Both the position numbers and the translations under genes were made by a program. The notes beneath the pieces are model-generated. The model was not told the origin of the DNA and made no database searches. It worked only from the letters and a program-made list of their open reading frames with translations. From NCBI RefSeq assembly GCF_036588685.1, contig NC_086374.1:24482886-24546885 (forward strand): 64,000 nt of DNA. The letters run 5' to 3'. Shown here piece after piece: positions 1 to 11,400 of this stretch (its first letter is position 1; every line of letters begins with the position of its first letter). Source of the stretch: Mytilus trossulus (lineage: Eukaryota; Mollusca; Bivalvia; Mytilida; Mytilidae).

Positions 1-114
1 AAACATAAGGAATAAAAGATCTGATAAAACAGTTGGACGCAATTTTGATCGCCTATCATTCTTTACAAGTTTCATCTCAGAAAACCCCCTTTCTGCATCA
101 GCAGAATGATCAGG
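1..114 (-). pseudogene. hAT transposase C-terminal (dimerisation) fragment
   Basis: The - strand frame running off the left edge reads ...HSADAERGFSEMKLVKNDRRSK..., then LRPTVLSDLLFL. This matches the hAT-superfamily C-terminal pattern (N/S-A-E-R-G-F-S-x-M-K-x-I-K-x-D-x-R-x-x-L...L-x-x-L-L) seen in ZNF862/KIAA1586-like domesticated and mobile hATs. No stop occurs in the visible stretch. The upstream sequence on the same strand is in another frame and hits a stop near 112, so the fragment is not joined to a longer open frame here. Whether it is the tail of an intact gene beyond the window cannot be seen. Confidence 0.6.
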
Positions 115-443
115 AAGGGACTTTATTTTGATCTTCCTTTTGATTTTCAGTTATCTTATTTTTTTTGTCCAGCGGTTTAACTCCTTCCAAAAATTTCCAC
201 ATTTTATATTGTTGTGAAGGACGCTCACCCGAGATATTAATTAACTTGATCAATTCAAATATCCCCCAGCACCGTGTAATTGATTTCACAGGTAAATTGT
301 TTTGTAAACAAACAGAGATTGCGATGCAATCAGTGATTTTTATCGACAAATTTCTACTGGTCCGCCGGACCACCAGCTGACAAAATCTACTGGTCCGACG
401 CAAATTTTACTAGTCCCGGACTAGCGCTAATTTCAACCCCTGC
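1..443 (-). mobile_element. hAT-like DNA transposon, one end plus transposase fragment, cut by window edge
   Basis: Reading the - strand from 443, the sequence begins CAGGGGTTGAAATTAGCGCT, a CAGGG-type end typical of hAT elements, followed by short palindromic words around TAGTCC and GGTCC (about 360-420). Further in, at 114 down to 1, the - strand encodes a hAT C-terminal motif (see separate entry). Only a few hundred bases separate terminus and C-terminal motif, so this is either the 3' end of a long element or an internally deleted derivative. A 97-residue open frame at 403-110 lies between them in a different frame from the motif; I do not recognise it. The other terminus is outside the window, so no target duplication can be checked. 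Confidence 0.6.
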
Positions 444-487
444 ATAGAAATAACCTCAATTGTCCTATTCAGATTTGAGAATTATTG

Positions 488-622
488 ATGCAAGCTATAC
501 TCTGGGTGCGGGAATTTCTTGCTACATTGAAGACCTGTTAGTGACCTTCTGCTGTTGTTTTTTCTATGGTCGGGTTGTTGTCTCTTTGACACATTCCCCA
601 TTTCCATTCTCAATTTTATTTA
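488..622 (+). repeat. dispersed retroposon-like 3' tail repeat, copy 1
   Basis: This stretch contains a block ending in GTTGTTGTCTCTTTGACACA, then a CCCCATTTCCATTCTC-type run and a T-rich tail. The same block recurs at about 1688-1797 (diverged) and 36598-36677 (very similar). Three independent copies with a common T-rich end suggest the 3' part of a SINE or short retroposon. The family is not identified from sequence alone. Confidence 0.55.
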
Positions 623-879
623 TTGTAGTTTAAACATTGGTAGGCATTATATTTGTTTTATTTAAGCCCTCACTATCGCACAGGCAAAAATAATCACAAA
701 TATAAGGCCTACCCATGTTAAAACTATAATATAGTATAGCTCGCATCAACTATATCTCAATCAAGTTATCAAGAGTTGAAACTTAAAAAGATAATAATAA
801 AATTTTAAACCACTCTGACTCAATACTTTCATATTGAAACAATAAAATATTCAAGATGTAAGTTCTCATGGTAATTTTG

Positions 880-1139
880 AGGGGCATAATGGTTTTTAGT
901 CTGTGTATCTGTCTGTCCGTCTTTCTGTCCTGCTTCAGATTCAAGTTTTTGGTCAAGGTAGTTTTTGATGAGGTGAATTCTTGTCAACTTGAAACTAATT
1001 ATACATGTTCCCTATGATATGATCTTTCTAATTTTAGTGCCAAATTAGCATTTTGACTTCAATTTTATGGTCAATTCATTATAAAATATGATAGTGTGAG
1101 TTGGGCATCCATGTTCTATGGACACATTCTTGTTTTATA
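880..1139 (+). mobile_element. Helentron-like (HINE) element, family C, degenerate copy C1
   Basis: This begins near GAGGGGCATAATGG, continues with a TCTGTCTGTCCG-type tract (GTCY-rich) and a body with AAGGTAGTTTTTGATGA and a 'cctatgatatgatctttcta' core. It ends GGGCATCCATGTTCTATGGA followed by cacattcttg and T. The better preserved copy is at 58724-59190. In C1 the first arm of the 5' hairpin is missing or diverged. It lies about 330 bases upstream of the first visible UBE2Z exon. Confidence 0.6.
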
Positions 1140-1471
1140 TTTGTATTATATCTTATAGATTCATCTAGAGAACACATAACTATAGCTGATCATTGTTGCT
1201 GATGTTGTTGTCAGTTTAATCATCCCTTTACTTGCTATTTTCTAGTTAAAGAATTTAAAATGTAAGATCTTGTCACCAATTTGTTGGTCATTTAACACCA
1301 ACAATTTATTAATTGTTCACCAGAGTTTGAATGATAAATAGCCAAAAGGTAATAAACAAAGTATTTAATTGAATAATTTCATCTTTTAAAATGTACTTTT
1401 GAAGATTTTTATAGAAATTGTTTCTTGCAAAAAAACATATAAGTATTATAACTTGATAAATTATCTTTCAG

Positions 1472-4217
1472 ATTCATGCATTGATCACAGGACCATTTGA
1501 CACACCATATGAGGGAGGGTTTTTCCTGTTTCTAATTCGATGTCCACCAGATTATCCTATTAGACCTCCTCGAGTAAAACTGCTAACAACAGGCAACAAA
1601 GAAGTCAGATTTAATCCAAATCTATACAAAAATGGAAAAGTTTGTTTAAGTATTTTAGGGTAAGACCAAGAAAAGAGAATTAGTTTGAAATTTTCTTGTT
1701 GCATTGAAGACCCATTTGTAGCCTTTGGCTGTTATCTTCTCTTCAGTCAGGTTGTTGTCTCTTTGACATATTCCCCATTTCTATATTTAAATTTTATTCC
1801 TGTCAATAAACATGTGTTATGATAAACAAATATTACAGTCAAGTATGCTATGGTTCATTTCTGCCCATATCTTATGTCATTGTATGTAAAAACTATTATA
1901 AAGATTCATTCAAAAACAATTTGTCTCAAAATAGTTTCACTGTTTACACTGTTTATGTTGATTAAAATAATGTTTTGTTCTAATTTTTAGGACATGGGCC
2001 GGTCCAGCCTGGAGTCCAGCACAAAGTTTATCAAGTATTTTGATTTCCATACAGTCATTACTGAATGAGAAACCTTACCACAATGAACCAGGATTTGAAT
2101 GGGTATTTTATTATTTTATTTCTGTTAAAAGAAATCGAAAGGACTTTTTTATGACCAAATATTTAATCTGAAAAAAAGCTGTGTGGCTTTGCTAATTTTC
2201 CGATTATTATGGGGACCATTATTCTATAATTTTACGAAAAAAAGCAGGTATAATTTTTTTCATTTTAACAAGATTTTTAACTTTGTAAAAGTTTGTTTTT
2301 TTTGCAGTTTAAAAGTCAACTTAATTATCAAAGCAGAATAGTCTTAAACTTAACATGTAAATAGACCAGAATAAAATTGTACAAGTTGAGTAATGAGTGT
2401 TCCTTTTACAGTATACACAATTCTTCTCTTTTCTATTTAATAGGAAAGAAATCCTGGAGATGCACAACGATATAATGATGTCATCCGTCATGAAACATTA
2501 AGAGTAGCTGTATGTGATATGTTAGAGAGAAAATGTCCATGTCCTGAAAGCTTGTAGTAAGTATATTGATTTGAAAAGTTCTTATAGAATTGTCAACTTC
2601 TGTTCATAACTTAAATTGTAAGTTAATGAATATTTCTAAAATAAGTGAAGCTCTGTATGAATAGATTAGATGTCTACTTGAGCATACAGAAATTTTTTTA
2701 TGCTTGTCAAAATTTACACAGTATTTGGAGTCTTTTGGTTTCAAGCAGGAAATACTGATTTTCAAGTCTTATGTTTGACACAGCTGGGGATCGAACCCAC
2801 AACTCTAATGATAGGGGGTATATTTGTCTTAATGATATAATGCAAATGATTAAGATAGTTCAAGAATTTGAAGAAAATAAATGAGTGTGTATGCTTCTTT
2901 GGCACAAATAAAACATGACAAAAATTGTTAACATTAGAATCTATGTTGTATGAAATACTGCATATCCCTGTCTGCCATTATTTGAATTTTAGAGTAAAAT
3001 CCTTCATATTATACTTGCTGTAATTAGGTAGTTATGTAAATCTATTTTATAATATACTCCTGCTAAAATGATAAATGTGTGACAGCATATATCATTTTTT
3101 TAGGGAAATTTTAGCAGCTATAAAGCAAGTTAATATTCATATCTTGCTTATGAGGGTTAAAAAGGCCATTTTGTCATCCAGACAAGAAACATGACTATGT
3201 GTTAAAAGCTTTCTGCATTGGGTTCTTTACAAATTGTATATTCCTACATTAAGGATTTAATGTCTATGAATTATTGTTTCTCAGATCGTTACTCAATTAC
3301 CAAACATATTACTTATTTATTTAAACTGATAATTTTTTTATCTATTTCAGTGATGTGATGGAATCATCATTTCTAGATTATTACGAATATTATGAAACTG
3401 TGTGCAATTCAAACATGTCCAAACAGGGTCAATCAATGCAGGTAACTATATAAGTCACTGTTATCTATTATTGTATTTGAAAATAGCACTGATTTGATAC
3501 AACCTGTTTAAGTTGGTACCAAACACCTTGACTAAAACTTTTATTAGCTCATTTAATTTTCATCAAACTGCCTTTTTTGCAGAGTTATCTCCCATATCAA
3601 TGCAAATCTCCATAGGAATTTTAAAATCATGATTTTTTAGTTTTCCTCAAGTAAGTTTTTATGGGAATTTTTCTGTGTATATTTTGGGTATAATGCTATA
3701 GATTAAAACTTAAAATCTTGTTTTAATTACCTTAAGGTAAGGGTCAAATTTATGCTTGATTGACTGGACTAATATTGGAATTGTCATCCAATCAGGGCAA
3801 TTTATTTATGTTTTTACAGACCTTTATTTGTTCAGGAACAAATAGGCAATTTTCTACATGGTTTATAATTCTTTATACCAAATTTGCCAATTTGATGCTA
3901 ACAAGCTATCCAGCTTGATTTTATTTGGTTTTCTGTTGAATTTCCTATATCCAATTCCAATATACTGTTTCAAAGTTCAACTATTCTACATGAAATAATG
4001 ATATATTTTTGGCTGATAGCTTGTGAGTGAAATTTTTTTTCATTTTAATGTCTTCTTGCAGGACCCCTTTGGTGACAGAAGGAAGCAATTTGATTACAAA
4101 GGAATTTTAAAAAGACTTAATGTAGTTAAAAATAAACTTGAAGAGAAACTGAAGACCAAACCATTATCAGATGATGAAGATTCTGATTTAGACACAGACT
4201 CCAGTACAAATAGATGA
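1472..4217 (+). CDS. UBE2Z: ubiquitin-conjugating enzyme E2 Z, 3' five exons (5' partial)
   Basis: E2 enzyme that in vertebrates accepts ubiquitin and FAT10 from the E1 UBA6. Exons by GT-AG sites and frame: 1472-1659, 1991-2102, 2444-2556, 3351-3441, 4062-4217 (stop 4215-4217). Together they give 219 residues. The first exon opens with [20 protein letters not shown] and contains [17 protein letters not shown]; the Cys codon at 1643-1645 is the expected catalytic cysteine, preceded by the NPN variant of the E2 HPN motif. Later exons carry [42 protein letters not shown], and [16 protein letters not shown]. The C-terminus ends in an acidic [13 protein letters not shown] tail, as in UBE2Z. Phases agree at all four joins. 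Human UBE2Z is about 354 residues, so roughly the first 100 (unstructured N-terminus and start of the UBC fold) lie upstream of the window; I found no such exon in 1-1471. Confidence 0.95.
1688..1797 (+). repeat. dispersed retroposon-like tail repeat, copy 2
   Basis: This is a diverged copy of the 488-622 repeat inside UBE2Z intron 1. Shared words include TTGCATTGAAGACC and GTTGTTGTCTCTTTGACA, followed by a TTCCCCATTTC block and a T-rich end. Confidence 0.5.
2696..2816 (-). repeat. tRNA-derived SINE fragment
   Basis: On the - strand the sequence reads AGAGTTGTGGGTTCGATCCC followed by cagctgtgtcaaac. It contains a tRNA T-arm/B-box (GGGTTCGATCCC) and continues into a non-tRNA body with AAAGACTC and TTTCCTGCTTG. 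This resembles the widespread bivalve tRNA-type SINEs from the B box onward. The A box half is missing or decayed, so it is not a functional tRNA gene. It lies in a UBE2Z intron between the exons at 2444-2556 and 3351-3441. Confidence 0.55.
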
Positions 4218-5536
4218 CATACCAGCTAGCTACAGTGTTTCTGATTTAGACAGACTCTATTACTAATAGATGACATAGCAATATAAACTGCTTGCTGCAG
4301 TGTTTTCTGATCTCTCAATGAAGTAGTGTAGTCTTATTTCATAGTTAAACTAGCCAATAACAATACTGTTTGTTTTCTAGCAATTACTAAAGCTTCGCTG
4401 TTGAGAATATTCATAATTATGTAAGACAACAATTTTATTGTTGTAATGAAGCTAACTTTTAATTTCAAATACTTTGATATCTGTTGTTAAAGTTTTAGGG
4501 AATGGGGTCAAAATTCTTCATGCCTAATGCATTTGCGGCTTTTTTTTATAGTCTTCAGTTTTCATTATAATTTACATCACACATTATGGTATATGTCTTG
4601 CAAGAACTTCATATTTCACATAAAACTACATTGTACTATATATATTCATGTATAGATTTTCAGCAGAACCCCTAAAGACATGTTTGACTCACAGTTAATC
4701 TTAAAATACAGAATATTAACCAGGATATTCAATTAGTGAGTATATCTATTGTTCCCAAGCTACAAACTAATTTTCTTGGTACTATTTATTTGGTTACTAC
4801 AGCATTCCACACATCTGGGCCATCAGTAGTATTTCTGATCATTTATAAAGCAGCTTTAACTATGCAAAAGTAAAAATTTGTTCACCTGAATATGGTTGCC
4901 TATAATTTGGTTCATCCACTTCATTTGAACTTTGGTGGAGAGTTGTCTCATTGGCAATCATCATAGGCAGATCCAGACCCCCACCCCCTCTTCGTGGGGA
5001 AAATTTGGTTGATTTTATAGGGAATCACTGAAACATGACTGGAGCGGGGCTCCCCTTAGATCAGTCAGTTAGAATGATGAATTACTAAGGAAGTTAAGAG
5101 ATTTGTTTTATATAATGCTTTCAATGGGATATTTTATGTTTAATGGAATAACCCAATGGATAAGTTTATTACATGTTTTGCATTACTGTATCAAATAGTG
5201 CTACCTCTTAAAATAGGGGCTGTTCCAGAATTAAACATTTGGAAGAATTTTTATTTAGACCCCCAGGGCTATCACTCATAATACAAAAAAATATGCCCAG
5301 TAATATGCAACCTCCCACAACTATATATTTTGATTGCCTCCCATTCCATCTGCTATTTAACAATAATTTAATTTTGGATGTAACACGTCTTCTGATTGGC
5401 TGAAAGTGTTTTGGCCACCAGTTCATAGACACAATTTTGTCATACATGTGACTGTGATGTCATCAACGTTTTTATCATTATTTACTCCTTTTTTTAAAAG
5501 AATTGAAGTTATAGATATGCATATTTTTAGGTTTTT
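4218..5536. other. UBE2Z 3' untranslated region and intergenic DNA
   Basis: No coding signal is seen. The start (4218 onward) is presumably the UBE2Z 3' UTR. A short near-repeat of the end of the coding exon (a tctgatttagacagactc-type block and aatagatgacat) recurs just after the stop, suggesting a local duplication of about 60 bases. A common ATTAAA at 5230-5235 is a possible but unsupported poly(A) signal. About 4958-5075 looks like a decayed dispersed repeat (AGATCCAGACCCCCACCCCC followed by a GGGGAAAATTTGGTT block). Confidence 0.4.
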
Positions 5537-7330
5537 ATACGACCGCAAATTTTGAAAAAATTTTCGTCGTATATTGCTATCACGTTGGCGTCGTCGTCGT
5601 CGTCGTCGTCGTCGTCCGAATACTTTTAGTTTTCGCACTCTAACTTTAGTAAAAGTGAATAGAAATCTATGAAATTTTAACACAAGGTTTATGACCATAA
5701 AAGGAAGGCTGGTATTGATTTTGGGAGTTTTGGTCCCAACATTTTAGGAATTAGGGGCCAAAAAGGGCCCAAATAAGCATTTTCTTGGTTTTCGCACTAT
5801 AACTTTAGTTTAAGTTAATAGAAATCTATGAAATTTTGACACAAGGTTTATGACCACAAAAGAAAGGTTGGGATTGATTTTGGGAGTTTTGGTTTCAACA
5901 GTTTAGGAATTAGGGGCCAAAAAAGGGCCCAAATAAGCATTATTCTTGGTTTTCGCACAATAACTTTAGTTAAAGTAAATAGAAATCAATGAAATTTAAA
6001 CACAATGTTTATGACCACAAAAGGAAGGTTGGTATTGATTTTGGGAGTTTTGGTCCCAACAGTTAAGGAAAAAGGGGCCCAAAGGGTCCAAAATTAAACT
6101 TTGTTTGATTTCATCAAAATTGAATAATTGGGGTTCTTTAATATGCCGAATCTAACTGTGTATGTAGGTTCTTAATTTTTGGTCCCGTTTTCAAATTGGT
6201 CTACATTAAGGTCCAAAGGGTCCAAAATTAAACTTAGTTTGATTTTAGCAAAAATTGAAACCTTGGGGTTCTTTGATATGCTGAATCTAAAAATGTACTT
6301 AGATTTTTGATTATTGGCCCAGTTTTCAAGTTGGCCCAAATCGAGGTCCAAAATTAAACATTGTTTGATTTCATTAAAAATTGAATAATTGGGGTTCTTT
6401 GATATGCCAAATCTAACTGTGTATGTAGATTCTTAATTTTTGGTCCAGTTTTAAAATTGGTCTAAATTAAAGTGCAAAGGGTCCAAAATTAAACTAAGTT
6501 TGATTTTAACAAAAATTAAATTCTTGGGCCTCTTTGATATGCTGAATCTAAACATGTACTTAGATTTTTGATTATGGGCCCAGTTTTCAAGTTGGTCCAA
6601 ATCGAGGTCCAAAATTATTATATTAAGTATTGTGCAATAGCAAGTCTTTTCAATTGCACAGTATTGTGCAATGGCAAGAAATATCTAATTTCACAATATT
6701 GTGAAATTGCAAATTTTTTTTAATTAAGAGTTATCTTTCTTTGTCCAGTATAGTAAGCAAGAAATATCTGCAAGAATTTTTTTTAATTGGAGTTATCTTT
6801 CTTTGTCCAGAATCAACTTAAATCTTTGTTATATACAATATACAATGTATATTCACTTTTTACTACCAACTGATAAATTTAAATAATCTTTACCATTCAG
6901 TGATAACAAGCAGTTTTTTTACATCTTAATATTTTATGATGTATTTAAATGAGTAGTAATTGTTGCAAACTCCATTAGAATATTTTAATTGAAATTAGTT
7001 TTGGAATAAGGGAAAGGGGGATGTGATTAAAAAATTGGGTTCAATTTTTCTCATTTGAAATTTCATAAATAAAAAGAAAATTTCTTCAAACATTTTTTTG
7101 AGAGGATTAATATTCAACAGCATAGTGAATTGCTCTAAGAGAAAACAAAAATTTTAAGTTCATTTGAATACATTCATTCTGTGTCAGAAACCTATGCTGT
7201 GTCAACTATTTAATCACAATCCAAATTTAGAGCGGAATCCAGCTTGAATGTTGTGTCCATACTTGCCCCAACCGTTCAGGGTTCAACCTCTGCGGTCGTA
7301 TAAAGCTACGCCCTGCGGAGCATCTGGTTC
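5537..7330 (+). mobile_element. Helentron-like (HINE) element, family F, 1.8 kb
   Basis: The 5' end is a hairpin at 5537-5572: ATACGACCGCAAATTTT pairs with AAAATTTTCGTCGTAT. A (GTC)n tract follows at about 5588-5618. The body holds three imperfect tandem units of about 160 bases (starting near 5625, 5790, 5950; markers TTTTCGCAC, AACTTTAGT, GGGAGTTTTGGT). These are followed by further repeated modules at 6090-6620 (GGTCCAAAATTAAAC). At 7291-7304 TGCGGTCGTATAAA is the inverted copy of the 5' end. It is followed by a short hairpin (GCTACGCCCTGCGGAGC) and ATCTGG then T. This asymmetric arrangement (inverted repeat inside a 3' hairpin) is characteristic of Helentrons. No protein is encoded. Confidence 0.75.
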
Positions 7331-7887
7331 TTGTTGTAGAACACACTGAGGAGTGTCATTATTGATCAAATGAAAGACCGACCTTCAGAAGGTCTTTCTT
7401 TGGGCAATCCTGAAACCCCAAGGTCATTCTTACATAACTTGAATTAATATTTGCTGATGAATCTTCTTAATAAAAAACAAAGTTAGAAACATGAATTGGT
7501 GTCATGAAAATTGGTGACATTTTCCAATTAAAATTAACATTACAAATGATGCTGAATTAGAATTTAGAAAGATATTTATCATGGCCTGTTTGTTTTCAGA
7601 TTAAGACTTATTTTCATAACTGAAAATATATTAGTAATATATGTACTAAACTTTATATTTTCAATATCTTTAAAGTTTGTTGAGTTTAAAATAGTTATAT
7701 TATTTGTATTTTTGAATATAGAAACAGAATGCTGCATATATTTTCTTCCATGTAAAATTTCTAAACTACAGTGGAGGAAATAAATTTTAAGGAAACATGA
7801 TTTTTTATGAGTTTTCTATGGTTACTTCTGTAATAAAATATTTTATAGTTAACTATTATATATCTATTTACTATTTTATCATTTTTA
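7331..7887. other. AT-rich intergenic DNA between two repeats
   Basis: A small inverted repeat (AAAGACCGACCTTC/GAAGGTCTTTCTTT) occurs near 7373-7402. Nothing else was recognised. Confidence 0.3.
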
Positions 7888-9232
7888 TCACCTTCGGGCC
7901 AGGTGAGCTTATGCCATCACTTGGCTTCCGTCGTCTGTCGTCATAAACTATTTCAAGAATCTTCTCCTCTGAAACTACTAGGCCAAATACTTCCAAACTT
8001 TAACTGAATGTTCCTTAGGATATCTAGTTTATAAATTGTATCAGAAGTTTTGATCTATCAACAAAGATGGTCGCCATTGCTAAAAATAGAACATAGGGGT
8101 CAAATGCAGTTTTTGGCTTATATCTCAAAAACGAAAGCATTTAGAGCAAATCTGACAAGGAGCGAAAAATGTTCATTAGGTCAAGATCTATCAGCCCTGA
8201 AATTTTCAGATGAATCAAACAACCCATTGTTCGGTTGCTGCCACTAAATTGGTAATTTTAAGGAAATTTTAGTTTTTGGTCATTATCTTGAATATTATTA
8301 TAGATAAAGATAAACTGTAAACAGCAAAAATGATCAGCAAAGTAAGATCTACAAATAAGTTAATATGACCAAAATTGTCAATTGACCCCTTAAGGGGTTA
8401 TTGTCCTTTAATGACAATTTTTCACAATTTGTTCATCATATTTGCTAACTTTAAAAAATCTTCTCCTCTAAAACTACTCAACCAAATTCAACCAAACTTC
8501 AACTGAATGATCAGTAGGGTGTATAAAATAAAGGTTGTGTTTTATTTTCTATTTCGTCAAAAAACATGGCCGTCATGGCTAAAAATAGAACACAGGGTAA
8601 AATGCAGTTTTTGGCTTATATCTCAAAAACTCCAGCATTTAGAGCAAATAAGACAAAGATATTAAAGTGTTTATTAGGTCAAGGTCTACCTGTTCTGAAA
8701 TTTTCAGCCGAATTGGGTAACTGGTTTTTCAGGTATAATGCCCCTGAATTGATGATTTTAAAGAAATTTTGCAGTTTTTGGTTATCTTGAATTTTATTAT
8801 AGATACAGATAAACTGTTATAGCAAAAATGTTAAGCAAAGTAAGATCTACAAATAAGTCAATTTGACCAAAATTGTCAATTGACGGGGTTATTGCCCTTT
8901 AAAGACTTTTTTCACAATTTGTTCATCATGTTGACTTACTTTTAAAAATCTTCTCCTTTGAAACTGCTGTATCAATTTCAGCCAAACTTAGGCTAAATGA
9001 GTTTCAGAGTATCTAGTACAAATTTTTATATTTTATTTCCTTGTCTGTCAAGAAACATAGCTCCTATGGCTAAAATAGAACATAGGAGAAAATGATTTTT
9101 TTTTTTTGCTTTTGAAGAAAATAGGACGATTCAAAGAACATTTAAATAAATTGAAAAGCCAAAATAATCGTTGATGAGAGATTTAACCAAAAAAGTTAAG
9201 GTATGCGATTCTGGCTCTTGAGAGCCTCTTGT
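7888..9232 (+). mobile_element. Helentron-like (HINE) element, family A, copy A1
   Basis: The start is diverged but keeps CGGGCCAGGTGAGCTTATGC and a GTCGTCTGTCGTC tract. The body has three imperfect modules of about 490 bases, each opening with AATCTTCTCCTCTGAAACTA and containing an AACATGGC...ATGGCTAAAAATAGAACA block and a CAGCAAAGTAAGATCTACAA-type block. It ends with the perfect palindrome GGCTCTTGAGAGCC (about 9212-9225) followed by TCTTG and T. The short open frames inside (8050-8247, 8566-8790) are the same module translated twice and are not genes. Confidence 0.7.
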
Positions 9233-9917
9233 TATCAATTGCATTTGTTAAAAGCATAAAGCATAATGGTGAATAAAAATAACAAGTCCCTACATTTTTG
9301 CAACTATTATATGAGTTAATGACCAAAACTTTTAATTGTCAGTCATTCCTTACATCATGGTAGTCAATGTGTGCACTATAGTTAATACTGTACCTTATAC
9401 AGTTTACTATTTTCTTTTATACAAGTCAACTAAGTTTTATTTAGCATATATGTTAAAACCAAAACAATTTGTACATCAGTATTGCAATTAAATAAAATAG
9501 TTTTGAAGAAGGTAATGTTTTACTCAAAATATTAGTCTTTATAGTTTTTGTAAATCTTGTTCATATATCACTAGCTATGAGGTTTGTAAAAAGGGACGAA
9601 AGTGTGAACTTGAAAACAGGTGAATTAAAAATAGTAAAACTGTTGCAGGAAAATAACCCATTACTCCTTCCTGTATCATTGACCAATTCTTTGGTTTTTT
9701 TTATATACAAAAAAATCTGTTCGTGTAGCATCATCTATTTGAAATCTTTTCACAATAAATTTCATACCAAAATACCAAGAGCTTGTATTAAGGGTGAAAT
9801 GCCCTGCTATTGAATGTTCAGCAAAAACTTCTTTCGTTTATTTCATGTACAGTTTTTTTTGGTTTTTTTTTTAAAGGCTAATTTAGATTTTGGAGGAAAC
9901 ACCCCCTTTTTAGCTTA
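9233..9917. other. intergenic DNA, no gene seen
   Basis: This AT-rich stretch lies between two copies of family A. A 78-codon open frame at 9577-9813 has no recognisable similarity, repeats or splice context, and is not called. Confidence 0.3.
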
Positions 9918-10552
9918 TAGGGCCCCATGTGAGCTTATGCCATCACTTGGTGTCCGTCGTCGTCTGTTACAGTCATCGTCTGTTGTCGTAAACTATTTTA
10001 AAAATCTTCTCCTCTGAAACTACTAGGCCAAATACCTTCAAACTTTAACTTCATGTTTCTTAGGGCATCTTGTTTACAAATTGTATCCGAAATTTTGATC
10101 CATTGACAAACATGGCCACCATGGCTAAAAATAGAACAAAAGGGTCAAATGCAATTTTTGGCTTATAACTCAAAAATTAATCTTTTAGAGCAAGTCTGAC
10201 ATGGGGTGAAAATCTTCAATTGGTCAAAATTGATCAGCTCTGAAATTTTCAGACGAATCGAACAACCCACTCTTGGGTTGCTGCCACTAAATTGGTAGTT
10301 TAAGGAAATTTTGCAGTTTTTGTTATTATCTTGAATATTATTATACATAGATATAAATTGTAAACAGCAATAATGTTCAGCAAAGTAAGATCTACAAAAA
10401 AGTTAAAGGACCATAATTGTCAATTGCACCATTAAGGAGTTATTGCGCTTTAAAGACAATTTTACACAATTTGTTTATCAAGTTTGCTAACATTTAAAAA
10501 TCTTCTTATCTGAAATACAGGTGAGCGATTCAGGCTCTTGAGAGCCTCTTGT
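9918..10552 (+). mobile_element. Helentron-like (HINE) element, family A, copy A2 (short)
   Basis: The start is a diverged end (GGGCCCCATGTGAGCTTATG) with a GTCCGTCGTCGTCTG tract. A single main module of about 490 bases is followed by CAGGTGAGCGATTCAGGCTC, then the rest of the GGCTCTTGAGAGCC palindrome, and TCTTG and T. CAGGTGAGC is the inverted partner of the GCTCACCTG found at the 5' end of better copies (55430). Confidence 0.7.
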
Positions 10553-11239
10553 TTCTTATATAGCTACCAATATGGTTATATGATGCATAGACTTTTAACA
10601 TGCACTACTCTTAACATTGCTTAGTATGGATAATTATAGTCTGCCATTTGATTTAATTGACTCTATATACTAAAGACAAGTTTGTCCTGAACAATGAAAA
10701 ATGGTGGTTTTTTTCTCACTTGTGTACAATAAAGTATGTGAATTTGTAGAGTTTGATTATGTATTTATTGTTTATATTGTTATAAGTACAAAACAATGTA
10801 CTTGTATGTAACATATGCATTACAGTAAAACCTAATCATGTACAGTGGATAATAATCAGTATTAATCAATAGAATGCAGTCAATGGTCCACAATCTCATT
10901 TACAGTATGCATACTAAAAGCTTTTTATATATCAACTGGTTTTTTTAATTTCTTCTGCTGGACAGGAGTAATATGCATCAAGAAAATAAAAAAAAAACTT
11001 ATTTGAAATGTTTACCATGAAAGTTATACTTCTGTTGAGTTTGTTATTGAATTTATTTTGTCCATAAACCAGAATTGTAAATAATATTCAACACTTATGG
11101 AATAAAACCACTAATTCATAGCCTGATTCATTTGATACAGGATTAACTGAATCTGTTACATTTTGACTAAGTTACAGCTATGCATAAGAACTATTTTGTT
11201 CATATATAATATGTTCTACTTTCTTGTACATGTATATTC

Positions 11240-11400
11240 TTTATGACCAGGCCCAAATTAGTTGCTCTGTAACTTATACAGTTCCCTATGTTATTTATGA
11301 CCAGGCCTGAATTGGTGGTTCTGTACCGAATACATTTTGACAGTGTACTTTTTTAACCAGCCCGAATTAGTAGTTCAGTCTGTAATAAATTATTTTAACA
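11240..11400. repeat. minisatellite, three diverged units of about 60 bases
   Basis: Three copies are marked by TATGACCAGGCCCAAATTAG, TATGACCAGGCCTGAATTGG and TTAACCAGCCCGAATTAGTA. Each is followed by a GTTCTGTA...ATACA...TT block. Confidence 0.6.

Noticed and set aside
2770-2816. Possible tRNA gene (GGGTTCGATCCC on the - strand)
   Set aside because: Only the T-arm half is present and the sequence continues into a SINE body; no acceptor stem or anticodon arm.
5423-5698. Arg-rich - strand frame
   Set aside because: The Arg run is the (GTC)n tract of the family F element; the similar frames at 51837-52082 have the same origin.
8050-8790. Two similar + strand frames of 65 and 74 codons
   Set aside because: They are repeat modules of family A; the same translation appears again at 59458-59661.
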